Source: Bordetella parapertussis (lineage in GTDB: Bacteria; Pseudomonadota; Gammaproteobacteria; Burkholderiales; Burkholderiaceae_C). From it: a stretch of DNA of 38,335 nucleotides. Location: positions 1 to 38,335 of the forward strand of contig CAMCES010000014.1 of NCBI GenBank assembly GCA_945873925.1, written 5' to 3'. This document shows, piece by piece, positions 23,363 to 31,191 of the stretch. The first letter of the stretch is position 1. The number at the start of each line of letters is the position of its first letter. A program made the position numbers and the translations under genes. The notes beneath the pieces were generated by a model. The model ran no database searches. It was not told where the DNA came from and was given only the letters and a program-made list of their open reading frames with translations.

Positions 23363-24616
23363 ATGGCTGAAATCAAAAATTACACCTTGAATCTCGGGCC
23401 GCAGCATCCTGCAGCCCATGGCGTGTTGCGCCTGGTACTGGAACTCGATGGCGAGGTAGTGCAGCGCGCAGACCCCCATATCGGTTTGCTGCATCGCGCC
23501 ACCGAAAAATTGGCTGAAAGCAAAACCTACATCCAAACCCTGCCCTACATGGACCGTTTGGACTATGTCTCGATGATGTGCAACGAGCATGCCTACTGCT
23601 TGGCGATCGAAAAATTGATGGGCCTGGAAGTGCCTGTGCGTGCCCAGTACATCCGCGTCATGTATGCCGAAATCACCCGGATGCTCAACCATTTGATGTG
23701 GCTGGGCGCACATGGTTTCGATTGCGGTGCAATGAACATCTTGATTTATTGCTTCCGTGAGCGTGAGGACTTGTACGACATGTACGAAGCCGTTTCTGGT
23801 GCTCGCATGCATGCAGCTTATTTCCGCCCCGGTGGTGTGTACCGCGATTTGCCCGACAGCATGCCCCAGTACCAGGTCAGCAAAATCAAAAATGCCCGAA
23901 CCATTGCCCGGCTGAATGAAAATCGGCAGGGCAGTCTGCTCGATTTCATCGACGACTTCACACAACGCTTTCCCAAGTATGTTGACGAGTATGAAACCCT
24001 GTTGACTGACAACCGCATTTGGAAACAGCGCACGGTGGGCATCGGTGTGATCAATGCTGATCGCGCCAAAAACATGGGTTTCACTGGCCCGATGTTGCGT
24101 GGCTCTGGCATTGCATGGGACTTGCGTAAGCAGCAACCCTATGACGTTTATGACCAAATGGACTTTGACATCCCAGTGGGCTCGACCGGAGACTGTTACG
24201 ACCGGTATTTGGTCCGGGTGGCTGAGTTGCGCCAATCCAACCGACTTATCAAGCAATGCGTCAATTGGTTGCGTGCCAACCCTGGACCGGTGATCACCGA
24301 CAACCACAAAGTTGCACCTCCACACCGCGAGTCCATGAAAAACAGCATGGAAGAACTGATTCACCATTTCAAACTGTTTACCGAAGGTTTCCACGTGCCT
24401 GAAGGCGAAGCCTATGCTGCTGTCGAGCACCCCAAAGGTGAGTTTGGCATCTACCTGGTCTCCGACGGTGCCAACAAGCCTTATCGCATGAAAATTCGCG
24501 CCCCTGGCTTTGCCCATTTGGCGGCGATGGACGAAATGGCCAAAGGCCACATGATTTCCGACACGGTGGCCATCATTGGCACCATGGACATTGTGTTTGG
24601 GGAAATTGACCGATGA
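23363..24616 (+). CDS. nuoD: NADH-quinone oxidoreductase subunit D
   Basis: 49-kDa-type subunit of 417 residues that forms the quinone-reduction site with NuoB and derives from the large subunit of NiFe hydrogenases. It opens with YTLNLGPQHPAAHGVLRLVLELDGE, cited here as NLGPQHPAAHGVLRL, whose His lies at the quinone headgroup, followed by HIGLLHRATEKLAE and the middle region MLNHLMWLGAHGFD. The C-terminal part has GEFGIYLVSDG and ends with IGTMDIVFGEIDR, a standard end. The hydrogenase Cys ligands for nickel are absent, as expected. The stop overlaps the nuoE start by four bases (ATGA). Confidence 0.97.
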   Translation: MAEIKNYTLNLGPQHPAAHGVLRLVLELDGEVVQRADPHIGLLHRATEKLAESKTYIQTLPYMDRLDYVSMMCNEHAYCLAIEKLMGLEVPVRAQYIRVMYAEITRMLNHLMWLGAHGFDCGAMNILIYCFREREDLYDMYEAVSGARMHAAYFRPGGVYRDLPDSMPQYQVSKIKNARTIARLNENRQGSLLDFIDDFTQRFPKYVDEYETLLTDNRIWKQRTVGIGVINADRAKNMGFTGPMLRGSGIAWDLRKQQPYDVYDQMDFDIPVGSTGDCYDRYLVRVAELRQSNRLIKQCVNWLRANPGPVITDNHKVAPPHRESMKNSMEELIHHFKLFTEGFHVPEGEAYAAVEHPKGEFGIYLVSDGANKPYRMKIRAPGFAHLAAMDEMAKGHMISDTVAIIGTMDIVFGEIDR

Positions 24617-25134
24617 ACACCATCACCACCAACGACATGGCAGAACTCAGTGCGGACACGCTCAAGCGTTTTGCTCGTGAAACAGCCAAGTACCCTGAGG
24701 ACCAAAAACAATCTGCCGTGATGGCATGTTTGACCATCCTCCAACAAGAACTGGGTTTTGTGAGCCCTGCCCATGAAAAAGCGGTTGCACACTACCTGGA
24801 TATGCCTTTGATGGCGGTTCACGAGGTTTTCACGTTCTACAACATGTACAACGTCAAACCGGTTGGCCGATTCAAAATCAATGTCTGCACCAACCTGCCT
24901 TGCCAGTTGCGCGCAGGCCAGCAAACCTTAGACTACCTGTGTCAAAAGCTCCATGTAGTGGTGGGCGGCACAACCAATGACGGTATGTTCACGGTTCAAC
25001 CAGGCGAATGCATGGGCGCTTGTGCGGATTCACCTGTGTTGCTGGTCAACGATACCCACATGTGCAGTTTCATGACCTCAGACAAAATCGATCAAATGCT
25101 GGCAGGCCTGCGCGCCCTGGGAGAAAAGCCATGA
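24613..25134 (+). CDS. nuoE: NADH-quinone oxidoreductase subunit E
   Basis: 24-kDa-type subunit with the [2Fe-2S] cluster N1a near the flavin. Its thioredoxin-like half carries the ligands Cys92 and Cys97 (VCTNLPCQLR) and Cys133 and Cys137 (PGECMGACADSP). The N-terminal helical part contains the conserved HEVFTFYNMY. The 173 residues match the family. It overlaps nuoD at one end and nuoF at the other by ATGA, so nuoD, E and F are probably translationally coupled. Confidence 0.97.
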   Translation: MNTITTNDMAELSADTLKRFARETAKYPEDQKQSAVMACLTILQQELGFVSPAHEKAVAHYLDMPLMAVHEVFTFYNMYNVKPVGRFKINVCTNLPCQLRAGQQTLDYLCQKLHVVVGGTTNDGMFTVQPGECMGACADSPVLLVNDTHMCSFMTSDKIDQMLAGLRALGEKP

Positions 25135-26483
25135 ATCTGCAAAACGTATTGGCGCCGTTCCAAGCCACTGGCCAAGAGAGTTGCTTTCATGACCGTCACA
25201 TCAACCCGCAAATTTACGCTGGCTTGAATGGCAAAAACTGGAGCTTGCAAGACTACATTGCACGCGGCGGTTACCAAGCCTTGCGCACCGTGCTCGGCTT
25301 GAATGGCGCGGCCGCCTTGAGCCAAGATGAGGTGATCGCCATGGTCAAAGAGTCGGGCTTGCGTGGCCGTGGCGGCGCAGGCTTTCCCACTGGGCTCAAG
25401 TGGAGCTTCATGCCGCGTCAGTTCTTTGGCCAGAAATACCTGGTCTGCAACTCCGACGAGGGCGAGCCAGGGACTTGCAAAGACCGAGATATTTTGGAGT
25501 TCAACCCCCACATCGTGATCGAAGGCATGGCGATCGCCGCTTACGCCATGGGCATCAGTGTGGGCTACAACTACATCCACGGTGAAATTTTTCAAAGCTA
25601 CGAGCGTTTCGAAGCTGCCTTGGAGGAAGCCAGGGCCGCAGGCTTTTTGGGCGAGAACATCCATGGCAGCAACTTCAGTTTTCAGTTGCATGCAACGCAT
25701 GGTTTTGGTGCCTACATATGCGGTGAAGAAACCGCCTTGCTTGAATCCCTGGAAGGCAAAAAGGGTCAACCCCGGTTCAAGCCCCCTTTCCCTGCCAGCT
25801 ACGGTGTTTACGGCAAGCCCACCACCATCAACAACACCGAAACCTTTGCTGCCGTGCCATGGATCATTCGCAACGGTGGCGCAGCTTATTTGGCCTGTGG
25901 CAAACCCAATAACGGGGGTACCAAAATTTTCTCTGTCAGTGGTGATGTTGAGCACCCCGGCAATTACGAGGTTCCCATGGGTACGCCTTTCCCCAAGCTG
26001 CTGGCATTGGCCGGTGGAGTGCGCGGTGGACGTTCTTTGAAAGCGGTGATCCCTGGAGGCTCTTCTGCCCCTGTGTTGCCAGCTTCCCTCATGATGGACA
26101 TCACCATGGACTATGACGCGATCGCCAAAGCCGGCTCCATGCTGGGTTCAGGCGCGGTCATTGTCATGGATGACACACGTTGCATGGTCAAGAGCTTGCA
26201 ACGCTTGTCTGCGTTTTACATGCACGAATCTTGTGGCCAGTGCACGCCGTGTCGCGAAGGTACAGGCTGGTTGTCACGCATGGTCGACCGGATTGAAACA
26301 GGGCAGGGCAGACCCAGCGACATGGATCTGCTCGACAGTGTTGCTGAAAACATCATGGGCCGCACGATTTGTGCTTTGGGTGACGCAGCGGCCATGCCGG
26401 TGCGCGGCATGCTCAAGCATTTCCGTCCAGAGTTTGAACACCACATCACGCACAAGACCTGCATGGTCTCTTCTTACGTCTGA
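25131..26483 (+). CDS. nuoF: NADH-quinone oxidoreductase subunit F
   Basis: 51-kDa-type subunit that binds NADH and FMN and holds [4Fe-4S] cluster N3, the electron entry point of complex I. The 450 residues include LRGRGGAGFPTGLKW (about 77-91) for NADH/FMN, NSDEGEPGTCKDRDI for the flavin and, near the C-terminus, the cluster ligands Cys368, Cys371 and Cys374 in ESCGQCTPCREG plus Cys414 in TICALGD. A frame extending upstream to 25008 lies inside nuoE and is not used; ATG 25131 overlaps the nuoE stop. Confidence 0.97.
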   Translation: MNLQNVLAPFQATGQESCFHDRHINPQIYAGLNGKNWSLQDYIARGGYQALRTVLGLNGAAALSQDEVIAMVKESGLRGRGGAGFPTGLKWSFMPRQFFGQKYLVCNSDEGEPGTCKDRDILEFNPHIVIEGMAIAAYAMGISVGYNYIHGEIFQSYERFEAALEEARAAGFLGENIHGSNFSFQLHATHGFGAYICGEETALLESLEGKKGQPRFKPPFPASYGVYGKPTTINNTETFAAVPWIIRNGGAAYLACGKPNNGGTKIFSVSGDVEHPGNYEVPMGTPFPKLLALAGGVRGGRSLKAVIPGGSSAPVLPASLMMDITMDYDAIAKAGSMLGSGAVIVMDDTRCMVKSLQRLSAFYMHESCGQCTPCREGTGWLSRMVDRIETGQGRPSDMDLLDSVAENIMGRTICALGDAAAMPVRGMLKHFRPEFEHHITHKTCMVSSYV

Positions 26484-26497
26484 GCGGGCTGCACATC

Positions 26498-28603
26498 ATG
26501 GTTGAGATCGAGATCGACGGCAAAAAAGTGGAAGTCGCACCCGGTAGCGTGGTGATTCAGGCTGCTGAACAAGCCGGTGCGTTCATTCCCCACTTTTGTT
26601 ATCACAAGAAATTGAGTATCGCGGCCAATTGCCGCATGTGCTTGGTCGACATCGAAAAAGCACCCAAACCCATGCCTGCTTGCGCCACGCCTGTGACGCA
26701 GGGCATGGTGGTGCACACCAAATCTGACCGCGCCATCAAAGCGCAAAAGTCGGTGATGGAATTCCTGTTGATCAACCACCCCTTAGATTGCCCCATCTGT
26801 GACCAAGGCGGTGAGTGTCAATTGCAAGACTTGGCGGTGGGTTATGGCGGCAGCGCCTCGCGTTATGACGAAGAAAAGCGGGTCGTGTTCCACAAAGATG
26901 TGGGTCCATTGATCAGCATGGAAGAGATGAGCCGGTGTATCCATTGCACCCGCTGTGTCCGATTTGGTCAAGAAATTGCAGGCAGCATGGAGCTGGGCAT
27001 GTCGCACCGTGGTGAGCATTCCGAAATTGAAACCTTTGTGGGTGAAACCGTGGACTCCGAGCTGTCTGGCAACATGATTGACATTTGCCCGGTGGGCGCG
27101 CTCACCAGCAAGCCTTTCCGCTACCAGGCCCGCACTTGGGAATTGAGCCGCCGCAAATCCATCAGCCCGCATGACGCCACTGGCGCGAATTTGGTGGTGC
27201 AGGTGAAAAACAACCAAGTGATGCGCGTCGTGCCTTATGACAACGAAGAGGTCAACGAATGCTGGATCGCCGACCGTGACCGGTTCAGTTACGAATCGCT
27301 CAATGGCCCAGATCGTTTGACCCATCCCATGCTCAAGCAGGATGGCCAGTGGCATTTGGTTGACTGGACCACCGCGCTGGAATACGTCGCCAATGGCGTC
27401 AAGCAAATCAAGGCAGACCACGGTGCAAACGCCTTGGGTTGTTTGGCCAGTCCCCACAGCACCCTCGAGGAGTTGCATCTGGCAGCGCAATTCATGCGCG
27501 CCTTGGGCAGTGACAACATTGACTCACGTTTGCGTGCTGCTGAATTCCCGACTGGCGCACCTGTGCGCTGGTTGGGCAGGTCCTTGGCCAGTTTGAGCAC
27601 ACTCGAGCGCGTGTTGGTGATTGGCAGCCATTTGCGCAAAGACCATCCGCTGATGGCGCAACGCATTCGCCAAGCGGCCCGACGTGGCGCACAAGTCAAC
27701 GCATTGGTCGGGTCTCAGCAGGACTGGGCAATGCCACTCAAGCATTCACTCGTGGCTGGCAGTGCTGGCTGGGTGCAAAACTTAGCCGATATCGCAGCTG
27801 CCATTGCACAGCAAAAAGGCATTCAAGCGCCTGCCCAGGGCAACCCAGATGCAGCGCTGGCAATAGCCATCGCGACATCTCTCTTGTCTGGCGAGCACAA
27901 AGCCATCTTGTTGGGCAACGCGGCTGCGCACCATGCCAAAGCATCGAGTTTGCTGACCTTAGCCAACTGGATAGCCCATCAAACAGACGCCACCGTGGGT
28001 TATTTGGGCGAAGCGGCCAACACGGTGGGTGCCCAAGTGGTCAAAGCCCAGCCTGTGCAAGGTGGCATGCACACCGCACAGATGTTGCAGCCCAAGGCTC
28101 TGCAGGCATTGTTCTTGTTGCACCTCGAGCCCGAGTTTGACTGCGCGGGTGGCAAAGAGGCGCTCGCGCATCTCGGTCAGGGCGGGATGGTGGTCACGAT
28201 GTCACCCTTCAAGACCAATTTGGATGTCAGCGACGTGCTGCTGCCCATTGCCCCCTTCACCGAAACCGCTGGCACATTCGTCAATACCGAGGGGCGTGCC
28301 CAAAGCTTCCATGGTGTGGTGCGTCCGCTGGCGGAAACGCGGCCTGCTTGGAAAGTTTGGCGGGTACTGGGCACCTTGTTGAATTTGCCTGGTTTTGGCT
28401 ATGACAGCATTGAAGAGGTGCGGGCGCAAGCCATGCCTCTCGACATTCCCTCTCTCTTGTCCAACGCCTGCCAAGCCGATGTGGATTTAACGCCTGCCCT
28501 TCATGCGCCGGTGACAGCCTCTATCTACCAAATCGATCCACTGGTCCGCCGCGCACCTGCTTTGCAGCACACGGCAGATGCCCAAGAGGTGTTGCATGGT
28601 TGA
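26498..28603 (+). CDS. nuoG: NADH-quinone oxidoreductase subunit G
   Basis: 75-kDa-type subunit that carries electrons from NuoF through several clusters. The N-terminal ferredoxin domain has N1b ligands Cys34, Cys45, Cys48 and Cys62; His94, Cys98, Cys101 and Cys107 (HPLDCPICDQGGEC) bind N5; and Cys147, Cys150, Cys153 and Cys197 bind N4. The extra N7 cluster of E. coli needs a CxxCxxxC just after this; the matching place reads SISPHDATGANL, so N7 is absent. The rest is a molybdopterin-oxidoreductase-like domain with no cofactor role. The length is 701 residues, shorter than the 908 of E. coli. The 3' end overlaps nuoH by eight bases. Confidence 0.97.
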   Translation: MVEIEIDGKKVEVAPGSVVIQAAEQAGAFIPHFCYHKKLSIAANCRMCLVDIEKAPKPMPACATPVTQGMVVHTKSDRAIKAQKSVMEFLLINHPLDCPICDQGGECQLQDLAVGYGGSASRYDEEKRVVFHKDVGPLISMEEMSRCIHCTRCVRFGQEIAGSMELGMSHRGEHSEIETFVGETVDSELSGNMIDICPVGALTSKPFRYQARTWELSRRKSISPHDATGANLVVQVKNNQVMRVVPYDNEEVNECWIADRDRFSYESLNGPDRLTHPMLKQDGQWHLVDWTTALEYVANGVKQIKADHGANALGCLASPHSTLEELHLAAQFMRALGSDNIDSRLRAAEFPTGAPVRWLGRSLASLSTLERVLVIGSHLRKDHPLMAQRIRQAARRGAQVNALVGSQQDWAMPLKHSLVAGSAGWVQNLADIAAAIAQQKGIQAPAQGNPDAALAIAIATSLLSGEHKAILLGNAAAHHAKASSLLTLANWIAHQTDATVGYLGEAANTVGAQVVKAQPVQGGMHTAQMLQPKALQALFLLHLEPEFDCAGGKEALAHLGQGGMVVTMSPFKTNLDVSDVLLPIAPFTETAGTFVNTEGRAQSFHGVVRPLAETRPAWKVWRVLGTLLNLPGFGYDSIEEVRAQAMPLDIPSLLSNACQADVDLTPALHAPVTASIYQIDPLVRRAPALQHTADAQEVLHG

Positions 28604-29678
28604 TGGCTTGTTCAATGCAGGCGCGGCGCTGAGCAATGCGGCTTGGTGGGTGAATATCGGCTGGCCAGTGGTTTGGACGCTGATGAAAATCATCGCGGTG
28701 GTATTGCCCTTGCTGCTGTGTGTTGCCTACCTGACATTGTGGGAGCGCAAAGCCATTGGATTTACCCAAATCCGTCTTGGTCCAAACCGCATAGGCCCTT
28801 ATGGCTTGCTTCAACCGATTGCAGACGCGGTCAAAATTTTGACCAAGGAAATCATCCTTCCCACCAAAGCCAGCAAGGGTTTGTTTTTCCTCGGGCCAGT
28901 CATGACCATGATGCCCGTATTGGCTGCCTGGGCTGTGGTGCCCTTTGGCCCTGAGGTGGTTTTGGCCAATATCAATGCAGGCCTGTTGTTCCTGATGGCG
29001 GTCACCTCTTTGGAGGTCTACGGCATCATCATTGCAGGCTGGGCCTCCAATTCCAAATACGCCTTTTTGGGGGCCTTGCGCGCCTCTGCCCAAATGGTCA
29101 GCTATGAAATCGCCATGGGTTTTTGTTTGGTGGTGGTGCTGATGGTGTCGGGCAGCATGAACATGGTTGACATCGTGATGAGCCAGGACAAAGGTATGTT
29201 TGCCGATCAAGGTGTTGGGTTTTTGTCCTGGAATTGGCTGCCCCTGTTTCCGGTGTTCATCGTTTTCTTCATCGCCAGCTTGGCCGAAACCAACCGTCAT
29301 CCCTTTGATGTGGTAGAGGGCGAGTCGGAAATTGTTGCTGGGCATATGATTGAGTATTCGGGCATGTCCTTCGCCATGTTTTTCTTGGGTGAATACGCCA
29401 ATATGATTCTGGTGTCTACCCTGTGCGTGGTCCTGTTTTTGGGCGGTTGGTTGGCCCCGGTAGACTGGGTCTGGCTGGCTTGGGTACCAGGTTGGATATG
29501 GATGGCCGTCAAGGTGTTTGTGGTGGTCACCATGTTCTTGTGGGTGCGCGCCACTTTCCCGCGTTACCGTTACGACCAGATCATGCGCTTGGGCTGGAAA
29601 ATTTTCATCCCCATCACCCTGGTGTGGTTGGTTGTGGTGGGCGTTTGGATGCAAACGCCTTGGAACATTTGGAATTGA
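28596..29678 (+). CDS. nuoH: NADH-quinone oxidoreductase subunit H
   Basis: Membrane subunit that contacts the peripheral arm and forms part of the quinone tunnel. The 360 residues form about eight helices. The signatures are WERKAIGFTQIRLGPNRIG (residues about 49-67), LGALRASAQMVSYE and the acidic loop FFIASLAETNRHPFDVVEGE, cited here as AETNRHPFDVVEGE, all central to NuoH/ND1. ATG 28596, overlapping the nuoG stop and preceded by AGAGGT, is preferred to ATG 28578, which adds six residues unlike the family. Confidence 0.96.
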   Translation: MVDGLFNAGAALSNAAWWVNIGWPVVWTLMKIIAVVLPLLLCVAYLTLWERKAIGFTQIRLGPNRIGPYGLLQPIADAVKILTKEIILPTKASKGLFFLGPVMTMMPVLAAWAVVPFGPEVVLANINAGLLFLMAVTSLEVYGIIIAGWASNSKYAFLGALRASAQMVSYEIAMGFCLVVVLMVSGSMNMVDIVMSQDKGMFADQGVGFLSWNWLPLFPVFIVFFIASLAETNRHPFDVVEGESEIVAGHMIEYSGMSFAMFFLGEYANMILVSTLCVVLFLGGWLAPVDWVWLAWVPGWIWMAVKVFVVVTMFLWVRATFPRYRYDQIMRLGWKIFIPITLVWLVVVGVWMQTPWNIWN

Positions 29679-29691
29679 TACAGAGGCGACC

Positions 29692-30213
29692 ATGACCAAA
29701 CCGTCCACCATGACAGCTCAAACGCCTTTTTCCTGGGCTGACTTTTTCTCCAGTTTTTTACTGCTTGAATTCATCAAAGGCTTTGCGATCACCGGCCGTT
29801 ACATGTTTGCCCGCAAGGTCACAGTGCAATTTCCCGAGGAAAAAACCCCGCAGAGCCCTCGTTTCAGGGGCCTGCATGCGTTGCGTCGTTATGAAAACGG
29901 TGAAGAGCGATGCATCGCTTGCAAGCTGTGTGAGGCAGTCTGCCCGGCGATGGCGATCACCATCGAGTCAGATGTGCGAGCAGACGGTTCACGTCGCACA
30001 TCAAGGTATGACATTGATTTGACCAAATGCATTTTTTGTGGCTTTTGCGAGGAAAGCTGTCCGGTCGATTCCATCGTGGAAACACATATATTTGAATACC
30101 ACGGTGAAAAGCGCGGCGACTTGTATTTCACCAAAGAGATGTTGTTGGCTGTCGGTGATCGCTACGAGCCCCAAATCGCAGCCAACAAGGCAGCCGATGC
30201 CAAATACCGTTGA
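29692..30213 (+). CDS. nuoI: NADH-quinone oxidoreductase subunit I
   Basis: TYKY-type subunit with two [4Fe-4S] clusters, N6a and N6b, linking NuoG to NuoB. Two ferredoxin motifs are visible: Cys74, Cys77, Cys80 and Cys84 in CIACKLCEAVCP, and Cys113, Cys116, Cys119 and Cys123 in CIFCGFCEESCP. An N-terminal amphipathic part of about 40 residues anchors it to the membrane arm. ATG 29692 follows CAGAGGCGACC and gives 173 residues; ATG 29710 (MTAQTP) is an alternative that fits the usual length slightly better. The upstream extension to 29518 lies inside nuoH. Confidence 0.96.
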   Translation: MTKPSTMTAQTPFSWADFFSSFLLLEFIKGFAITGRYMFARKVTVQFPEEKTPQSPRFRGLHALRRYENGEERCIACKLCEAVCPAMAITIESDVRADGSRRTSRYDIDLTKCIFCGFCEESCPVDSIVETHIFEYHGEKRGDLYFTKEMLLAVGDRYEPQIAANKAADAKYR

Positions 30214-30233
30214 CCCCAAAGGAAGATAGCAAC

Positions 30234-30875
30234 ATGGATGTCAAGTCTGCCCTGTTCTACATCTTTGCAGCCGTTTTGCTGTTTGCCGCGTTGCGTGTGA
30301 TCACGGTGCGCAACCCTGTGCATGCGGCGCTCTTCCTGATACTGGCTTTTTTCCAAGCATCTGGCATTTGGATGCTGCTCGGTGCCGAATTCCTGTCAAT
30401 CACCTTGGTGCTGGTTTATGTGGGTGCGGTGATGGTCTTGTTTTTGTTCGTGGTCATGATGATCGACATCAACATAGACACCCTCAAAAAAGGGTTTTGG
30501 AGTCACTTTCCATTGGCTGCGTCGATTGGCGCGATTTTGGCGCTTGAACTCGCTTCGGTTCTGATGGGTGGCTTTCGCTCGGCGCCAGCACCGGTGGAGG
30601 CGGTGGCAGCCCCTGGCATGCAAATCTCAAACTCCAAGGATTTGGGTACCGCTCTTTACACACATTACCTGTACCCCCTGGAAATTGCTGCCGTGATCTT
30701 GCTTGTGGCCATCATTGCTGCGATTGCCCTGACCATGCGCGAACGCAAGGACAGCAAGTTGCAGGATGCATCTGAGCAAATCCGGGTCAAACCTTCTGAC
30801 CGGCTTCGCATGGTCAAAGTCGATCCGGTTCACCAGCCTGTTTTGGCCCCAGTGGTCGAGGAGCCTAAAGCATGA
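30234..30875 (+). CDS. nuoJ: NADH-quinone oxidoreductase subunit J
   Basis: Membrane subunit with five helices, including the pi-bulge helix thought to couple quinone chemistry to proton movement. The family segment LVYVGAVMVLFLFVVMMID lies near residues 60-78. The 213 residues include a hydrophilic C-terminal tail of about 45 residues. ATG 30234 follows AAAGGAAG at good spacing; a frame reaching 30210 gives a few unlike residues. The stop overlaps the nuoK start as ATGA. Confidence 0.96.
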   Translation: MDVKSALFYIFAAVLLFAALRVITVRNPVHAALFLILAFFQASGIWMLLGAEFLSITLVLVYVGAVMVLFLFVVMMIDINIDTLKKGFWSHFPLAASIGAILALELASVLMGGFRSAPAPVEAVAAPGMQISNSKDLGTALYTHYLYPLEIAAVILLVAIIAAIALTMRERKDSKLQDASEQIRVKPSDRLRMVKVDPVHQPVLAPVVEEPKA

Positions 30876-31180
30876 CTGTCACACTTGGTCACTACCTCAC
30901 CTTGGGCGCCGTTTTGTTTGCGTTATCGGTCATCGGGATTTTTTTAAACCGCAAAAACCTGATCGTTTTGCTGATGGCCATTGAGCTGATGCTGCTGGCG
31001 GTCAACACCAATTTCGTTGCCTTCTCTCATTACTTGGGGGATATGCAAGGGCAAATTTTCGTTTTTTTCATTTTGACTGTTGCAGCGGCCGAGTCGGCGA
31101 TCGGCTTGGCCATTTTGGTCTTGTTGTTTCGCAACCGGTCCAGTGTCGACGTGGATGAACTCAATTCCCTCAAGGGCTGA
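30872..31180 (+). CDS. nuoK: NADH-quinone oxidoreductase subunit K
   Basis: Three-helix membrane subunit of 102 residues, related to MnhC/MrpC of cation antiporters. It carries two key Glu residues in the membrane: one in LLMAIELMLLAVN and one in AAAESAIGLAI, both conserved and needed for proton transfer. The end SSVDVDELNSLKG is standard. It overlaps nuoJ and lies 11 bases before nuoL. Confidence 0.97.
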   Translation: MTVTLGHYLTLGAVLFALSVIGIFLNRKNLIVLLMAIELMLLAVNTNFVAFSHYLGDMQGQIFVFFILTVAAAESAIGLAILVLLFRNRSSVDVDELNSLKG

Positions 31181-31191
31181 GCAGATTCACC

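Noticed and set aside
23342..24550. 402-residue open frame antisense to nuoD
   Set aside because: It lies entirely over a conserved nuoD and has no family likeness; long antisense frames are common opposite genes with this codon use.
25092..25955. 287-residue frame antisense to nuoF
   Set aside because: Shadow of the conserved nuoF NADH/FMN region, with no ribosome site or domain.
28521..29711. 396-residue open frame antisense to nuoH, rich in His and Gln
   Set aside because: Composition is what antisense to a hydrophobic membrane protein gives, and nuoH is unmistakable on the other strand.
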